A stretch of DNA of 64,000 nucleotides from Prochilodus magdalenae (taxonomy: Eukaryota; Chordata; Actinopteri; Characiformes; Prochilodontidae), in assembly GCA_024036415.1 (NCBI GenBank), contig JAMWET010000766.1, positions 172,501 to 236,500 on the forward strand, given 5' to 3'. Both the position numbers and the translations under genes were made by a program. The notes under the pieces were generated by a model. The model had not been told where the DNA came from and did not search any database. It was given only the letters and a program-made list of their open reading frames with translations. Below are positions 58,370 to 64,000 of the stretch, in pieces; positions within the stretch are counted from its first letter, which is position 1, and every line of letters starts with the position of its first letter.

Positions 58370-60589
58370 ATAAATGCACAGTAACAAATGTTGTGGTCAT
58401 TCCTATAATGCTTCACAACAATCCACAAAGATGCCCAAACTCTAACACACACTGATGTTTCTCAGGATCTTTAAAATTAAAAATTATTTTCTAACTGCAT
58501 ATTACATCTAACGAACACTTACAAGCTCTCTTTACAGACTTTAACAGTAAAGTGATGTCATTGGTCAGCTCAATAAATGAGTCCATGTTCATTTGAGCAC
58601 ATAAAAGCATAAACAAATAAAGAATGTCTAAAGAACGTGTAAACAGAGGAATACCAGAACCAGCAGAATTCGAATGGGAGTTCATGTATTAATATACTTT
58701 TCATAAACATGCCAATATCAGCTCATCTGAATAGACAGATCCCTACATGAGTAAACAGCTAGAGAATATGCAAATGAGCACAACAATAAAGATAAAGCAT
58801 TGTCACTTTGAAGACCCATGAAGCTTTACCCTGTGGTGTTACAACTTTTTAAAGTGTGTGATTATGAACATTGATGTACAGCTACGAAGGCTTACGTCAA
58901 GTATTATAGTGCTTCGTGAACCACTTATAGAACTTCAGAGCTGCATTATGCATTATGGATACCTGATCCACAGAAGGCGTAACACAAACTTCTAACGGAG
59001 GGCCAACATTCCGCTTATCCTGGATGAAGATCATCAGCAAAGCCAACCAAGAAATACAGCCTCCAGACTTCCCTCATCCACATCCATGACTTCACTCATC
59101 TGTTTATCCTGACCTCTAATATATACATACACTATTTATCACAAATATAAACATAAATACAGCAAAAAGCAACATTCGTTTTCAGCTATTGCATACATCT
59201 AATAAATTCTGTCACACCATATTTATTAATTTACTGCTAAATGAATTATTGGGTTGTAACTGTAATACTGAGCTTCTCCTAAGAGAGGGTTTGGAAATGG
59301 CTCAACAAACACAATTCTACACAAAGGGCTGGATTCATATTTTTTGTATTTGTTCTAAAAGTCTTGTTTCTCTTAGCAATTAAAGGCCTACTGACCAAAT
59401 AAGCAGATTTATAAATATAATGAATCATTTCATTTAAAATTTTTGCATGTACTATAGGTTTACAAATAGAAGCAACAGAAATCACATCACAAACATTATC
59501 TAGGGCAAGAGTTCCCAATTTTCGGCAAATCACCGTCCACACAAACGACCACAAAAAAATTAATAAATATAAAGCAAATTGAACAAATAATCAATGCTGC
59601 CTGTTGAATCCTAATTGACTGTATGTATTACATTGACTATACAATCATATACAGCTAGCCAATCACAATGAGCTCAGCCCAAAATTTTAGTTAAATATTA
59701 CAGCTATAACATTTTTAAATGTCATGTTTAAACTTAGTATAATTTGGTTAACGTAAGGTAGACGTTAAAAATAAAAAGTTGTCAATGGCCGCTTAGCCGT
59801 ACCACCGTGGTGGCCCAAGGACTAATAACCTCTGATCTGGGGTTCACAGCTTCTAGTCCTGAATGGCTGATTTCAGGGCTCAGAGAACCACATCTACACA
59901 CCAGCGCCACCTTAAGGAAGAGCTGGATACAGTCTGAGCAGGTGTAGAGACGTTGTGGGGATGTATTTACAGGACAGATTATGGTGACTATTGACGTCTA
60001 GTGTTTATCAGTCTAAACTGCTGAAATTGACTTCATTTTTTACATTTAAATAGTAAATATTTTTCCAGAAGGTGCGTGTGGTCTCTGCGTGTTTTATGCA
60101 TGTTTATGGGTTTAGATCCCTCCAGCTGGATTGGGCTGGAGCACTAATCTACCTCCATCCAGTGTGGGACTTAGTTAGAAACACATTCCGCCGCCGAAAG
60201 GTCCCGTTTGGACTTCTGCAGGTGTTGGGCTAGACCACGCTGCTGAATATGTTTCTAAATATGAGATCTACACACATAAATCCCCATCGCGATTCCCCGG
60301 CGGTGAGGAAATCCATAAATGGGTATTGTGCATATGAAATTTGATTTTTGGTTTGTAATGCATAATTTGAATTTCTTAACACCTGATGTTGACCTTTCTG
60401 AACCTTCAGTCTGAATGTACAAGAAGTGTTCATGAGGATGAGGCTAAACAACTCATTTCTTCTCTCAGCATCATTTAGATGTTTTAGTCTGGAGGTAAAG
60501 CAGGCTTGAAAAAAGCTGGCTTGAAAAAAATCACCTCCATCTAATAATATCATAACTATGTTTTCATTTACTTTTAAACCAGGGCTTTG

Positions 60590-61515
60590 TTGTATGTGGC
60601 CTGGTCCTGACCCTGACCTAGACCTAAAGTGTCCCGGTATTGAACTTGTCTCTGACTTGTCACGTCTCAAACTTGATCTCAGATTTTATTTATCCTGATC
60701 TCTGCCTTGCCTTGGATATGGAGTCACCTGGTCTTGGTCCTGACTCATATTTAATGTGTCCTATTGTTGATCTTGACTCGGACTTGACTACTGACTCAGA
60801 CTTGTAGTATTCTGGTTTAAGTCTTGACTCAAGACTCTACATGACCTTGTGTCAGTTTTGGACTCTATGTGTCCTGGTTTTGGTCAGCCTTAAGATTTGA
60901 TGGGACTTGATTACAGTCTTGTCTCAGACTTGTCTACTGCAAGGTCTCACTTGATGTGTTCTGGTCTTGGTTTTGACTCAGACCTAGTGTGCTACTACAA
61001 AGTCATGTTCTGAATTCGGATTTGATTTATCCCGGTCTTAATCTTAATTCTATTTGTCGTTGTGTCACTCTTTACTCGGACTACATGTGTCCATTGATCA
61101 TCCTTCAAACATGATGAGTCTCGATCACAGTCTTGACTCAAACTCGCCGTCTACAAAGTCTCAACTTGACTCAGATTTGACGTGTCCTGGTCATGGTTTT
61201 GACCCAAACTCAATGTGTCTGGTCTCAGACTCGTTGTGTTCAGGGCTCACTCCTTATTCACGTTTAATGTGCCCTGGTCTTGTTCTTGACTGGGACTCTG
61301 GGACTGATTCTGTTGTACTGGTCTTGGTTTTGTCCCAAACTCAATGTGTCCTGGTCCTCCCTCAGACTTGATTTTTCCAGGTCTCGGACTCAACCCAACA
61401 TGCCTGGTCTCAGTCTGGTCTCAGACTCTGTGTGTTCAGGACTCATGTTTAATGTGTCCTGGTGTTGTTCTTGACTGGGACTCTGGGACTGATTCTGCTG
61501 TACTGGTCTACCACA
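60590..61515. repeat. Degenerate CTTGACTCAG / GTCCTGGTC tandem repeat
   Basis: Words such as CTTGACTCAGACTT, GATGTGTCCTGGTCTTGG and TTTTGACTCA recur irregularly every 25-60 bases. A longer phrase (GACTGGGACTCTGGGACTGA) is duplicated at about 61290 and 61473. The open frames with repeated CPG/VLVL phrases come from it. Confidence 0.75.
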
Positions 61516-62064
61516 TTGTAATGATAGCCTTGTTATTTAAGATGTACCATGACAAGTGTGAAACCTGACGCTGCTTCGCAGTACCGCCTTGCAGTAATGA
61601 CTGCACAGGTCCACAAACAACCAACAGGTAAAAACCACAAGCTGACAGGTAAAGTAACACATAAGGTTGAAAATTTAATGTTTTATTCATTTTCTGCATT
61701 AAGGCTGGTGGTGCTAATTTGATCAGGTTTTTTATGTGAAATTTCTCAAGTCATAAATCTGGGGCCCAAGTTAGTATGACTCGAATCTCTACCAAGCTCT
61801 AGTTCTGCTTTATACGTCTTTGTTTGTCTCAGATAAAAGAAAATTTTCTGGAATAGAACTTTTTCAGGGCTCTCTAATAAAATAAACACCCAAGCAGCAA
61901 GCTGCAAAAACGCCCACTCACTAGAAAGTGTGATGCCAGCATAAGGACTGCCTTGCCCCATCTATTTTACTCTGATTGGATGGACAGATGCTTAGTTTTC
62001 ATTATTAACAATGGTTTCCATAAGGCATGGTAAATGAAATCTGCTTGGATGGAAAATAGAAAGC

Positions 62065-62319
62065 ATATCGTCACTGTCTGCTGAAAAGCATGTGTCACCA
62101 TTTTTGCTGATTTTCACTTTTATGCCTTATTTGATCACATGAGCTGCTCTTTACACTGTGTGGAAATTTCATAAAGAACAGACCAACAGAAATGGCCCAA
62201 AATTGCTTGAAAAGACGTCTGGTTCCATTGACTTCCATTCAAATTAAAAGAGGTTTTTGGCCTCTGCTGTAAAACTGCCATTTTGGAGATACCTGTTTTT
62301 CTTTGAACAGTGACGATAT
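62065..62319 (-). mobile_element. MITE family A, copy A5
   Basis: Full length, reversed. Ends ATATCGTCACTGTC and TTTGAACAGTGACGATAT. The interior has CTGGTTCCATTGACTTCCAT. Confidence 0.8.
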
Positions 62320-63743
62320 GGGCCTTACAGTTTTGCGCTCCCATACACAGTTACGGGCGCTTTCAGTACTGCAGTACAAATCTTTAAACCCTCAACAGCA
62401 GCAAGCTCTTCAGGTCACGTGCAGGATTAAAATATGCTGTTATAGTTTGGTCTAAACACAGGAAACCACAGTCAGTGATAGGCTGAGTGTGATCGGCATT
62501 AATGTGATAAACATTACACACACAAAACAAAGACAGAGCCGAGCAAGACTCTCCATGTTCCTGCTATTCACATCTGGGCCCCTTTAATATACGGTAATTA
62601 CAATCAGCGGCGCTCATCCTCTCACTCAGTAAAGCGTCATGGCGCTATTTAAGTGGAGCGGTAGGGTAAATAAAGCCTCGGCACATGCTCGCATTGAGCG
62701 GTGAACAGCAAGAACAGAGCCAATAAGCACAAATACGAAGGAATTAATTCTTGAAACAAGGATCTGGCAACCCTAAAAGCTTTTAAAATATTTACACTGT
62801 TCTAAACCACGTACAACAAATCACACATTCAGAACACAAACGACAAAACACGTCTTTTCTTCCAAAAACTTTAACACAAAAACAAGCCCAAACATTTTCC
62901 ACCAAACATAAACACTACAAACACTGCATGTTACAGAAGCCCCATGTTTCATTTCTAAATTAGAAGAGTGTTTACTGGGTTCACTGGCGTACAGTTCAGT
63001 ACAAGGTATTCCTTTTTCGGCATCAAGGAAAAGCGGAAGACGTATTTAACAGGAAATCACTCAGAACAGCTGAATATCATATCAGACGTCTGAGTGTATA
63101 GTTTCCCATTCTGATTAGAAGACTCACTTTCAGTAACGCCAGAGTTCAGTCTTAGAGGCTGGTTTTATTTTGTTCTTCTAAAGATCCAAATAATCCCAAA
63201 CACATCCAGTGATGGTCTGAATTGTTCTGAGAACACCAACAGCTTCTCTCTCACAGAGGAGCTTCTTGCTTCTCACAGTGGAAGAACCGGAAGAAACACC
63301 TGTGGATGTTTTCAGATCTGAAGTACGTTTTCAGACTGAAGGTTGTTTTCCTGTCTTTCAAAGATGAAAGCTTTAAGTGCTGTTTATCTTGTGGGGACCA
63401 GGGTCATTCAAGTTCACCAAAACAATTCAACTAAAGTTAAAAATTTCAGTTTAATAACTGTAATTAAAATATAAATGTCTGTTTTAAAAAACTTAATTCA
63501 AACTATAATATTCACTACATGACTTACTAAAATTAAATTAGAAACATTAAAATAGAATTACTTTTTTTTTTTAGAAATAAACTTTCAGTTTTTGGGGGGA
63601 TGTGAGAGTTGAGAAGTGAATCTTGGCTGGCAAGCTTAGCTCAGACTATCACTCATTCATCATAATACTAAACCTAAAACTAAAACTAAAACTTAATAGC
63701 TAAACTATTAAAGAGCAGGAGTCACTATAACAAAAAAATGTAC

Positions 63744-63774
<31 letters not shown>

Positions 63775-63861
63775 ATACTAAATAAAAATAAGGCAAAATT
63801 AAAAACCAAAGTACAAAAAGATACCCTTGCATCCAACCCCCCCAGCCCTCGAAAAAGGTTA

Positions 63862-63895
<34 letters not shown>
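63862..63895. repeat. (AAT)n microsatellite
   Basis: About 11 AAT units; a (TA)n run lies about 90 bases before it. Confidence 0.95.
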
Positions 63896-63897
<2 letters not shown>

Positions 63898-64000
63898 CAA
63901 TTCAAAATGATAAGAACTCGGTTTGGTGGTTACCAGGTCTTCCATGTGGTTGTTAGGAGTCCCATTTAGGGTGAATATTTTAATATTTTATAACTAACCT

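Larger units (their letters stand above)
55056..60589 (-). other. ARHGAP31 5' intron, no exon found
   Basis: Holds (AT)n at 56255-56307, the compound repeat at 58144-58369 and unique AT-rich DNA. 57340-57800 is GC-richer and unique. I looked for the exon coding the missing N-terminus (basic start, FGCDL-type motif) and did not find it. Confidence 0.5.
61516..64000 (-). other. Right end of window, ARHGAP31 5' intron presumed
   Basis: Holds MITE A5, a unique block at 62560-62720, (TA)n at about 63757-63774 and (AAT)n at 63862-63895. No exon was recognised. Confidence 0.45.

Overview
The window is vertebrate nuclear DNA, almost certainly from a teleost fish. Evidence is the exon-intron gene structure, teleost-type repeats (Tc1/mariner remnants, a tRNA-derived SINE with a stem-loop tail, several short inverted-repeat elements) and abundant (TA)n and (CA)n microsatellites. 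One repeat, near 39.8 kb, resembles a family I associate with otophysan fish (characins, catfishes); that is a recollection, not a search result. There are no prokaryotic genes, no CRISPR array and no defence-type operon. Most long open frames are microsatellite or minisatellite artefacts or shadows.

Two protein-coding genes are supported. (1) ARHGAP31 (CdGAP, a Rac1/Cdc42 GTPase-activating protein) fills the right half on the minus strand, from about 33.1 kb to beyond the right edge. I could place ten coding exons (53161 down to 34407). Every splice phase agrees from exon to exon, giving about 1,402 residues; only the N-terminal exon or exons lie outside the window. (2) A small plus-strand gene at 30262-31827 has three exons and encodes 88 residues forming a DPY30/RIIa-type dimerisation-docking helix pair, most like the C-terminus of TEX55. 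Its promoter is a CpG-rich block (29.64-30.0 kb) with a CRE and an X-box. The two genes converge tail to tail.

Left to right: 1-26 kb has no gene I can prove. It holds a decayed Tc1 element (1.1-1.8 kb), a 41-bp minisatellite (3.46-4.68 kb), inverted-repeat elements, a degenerate TAGC-rich repeat field (12-13.6 kb), a possible isolated exon (18.2-18.3 kb), TAGCCTG and 22-bp minisatellites (19.1-19.5 and 21.5-22.0 kb), and a block at 22.5-23.25 kb that looks like a conserved regulatory element. A second CpG-rich region (about 26.5-28.4 kb) looks like a minus-strand promoter with a purine-rich untranslated first exon ending at 27549. Known human synteny makes IGSF11 a candidate for that transcript, but no IGSF11 coding sequence is visible. 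From 29 to 34 kb are the TEX55-like gene and the ARHGAP31 3' UTR. From 34.4 to 64 kb is ARHGAP31, whose introns carry MITEs, a SINE, Tc1 debris and a 1.5-kb array of a 19-bp repeat.

The most distinctive points are (GT)n tracts lying just behind three separate ARHGAP31 splice donors, an X-box plus CRE in front of the tiny TEX55-like gene, and two TIR-bearing MITE families with several copies each. No new defence or enzymatic system was found.
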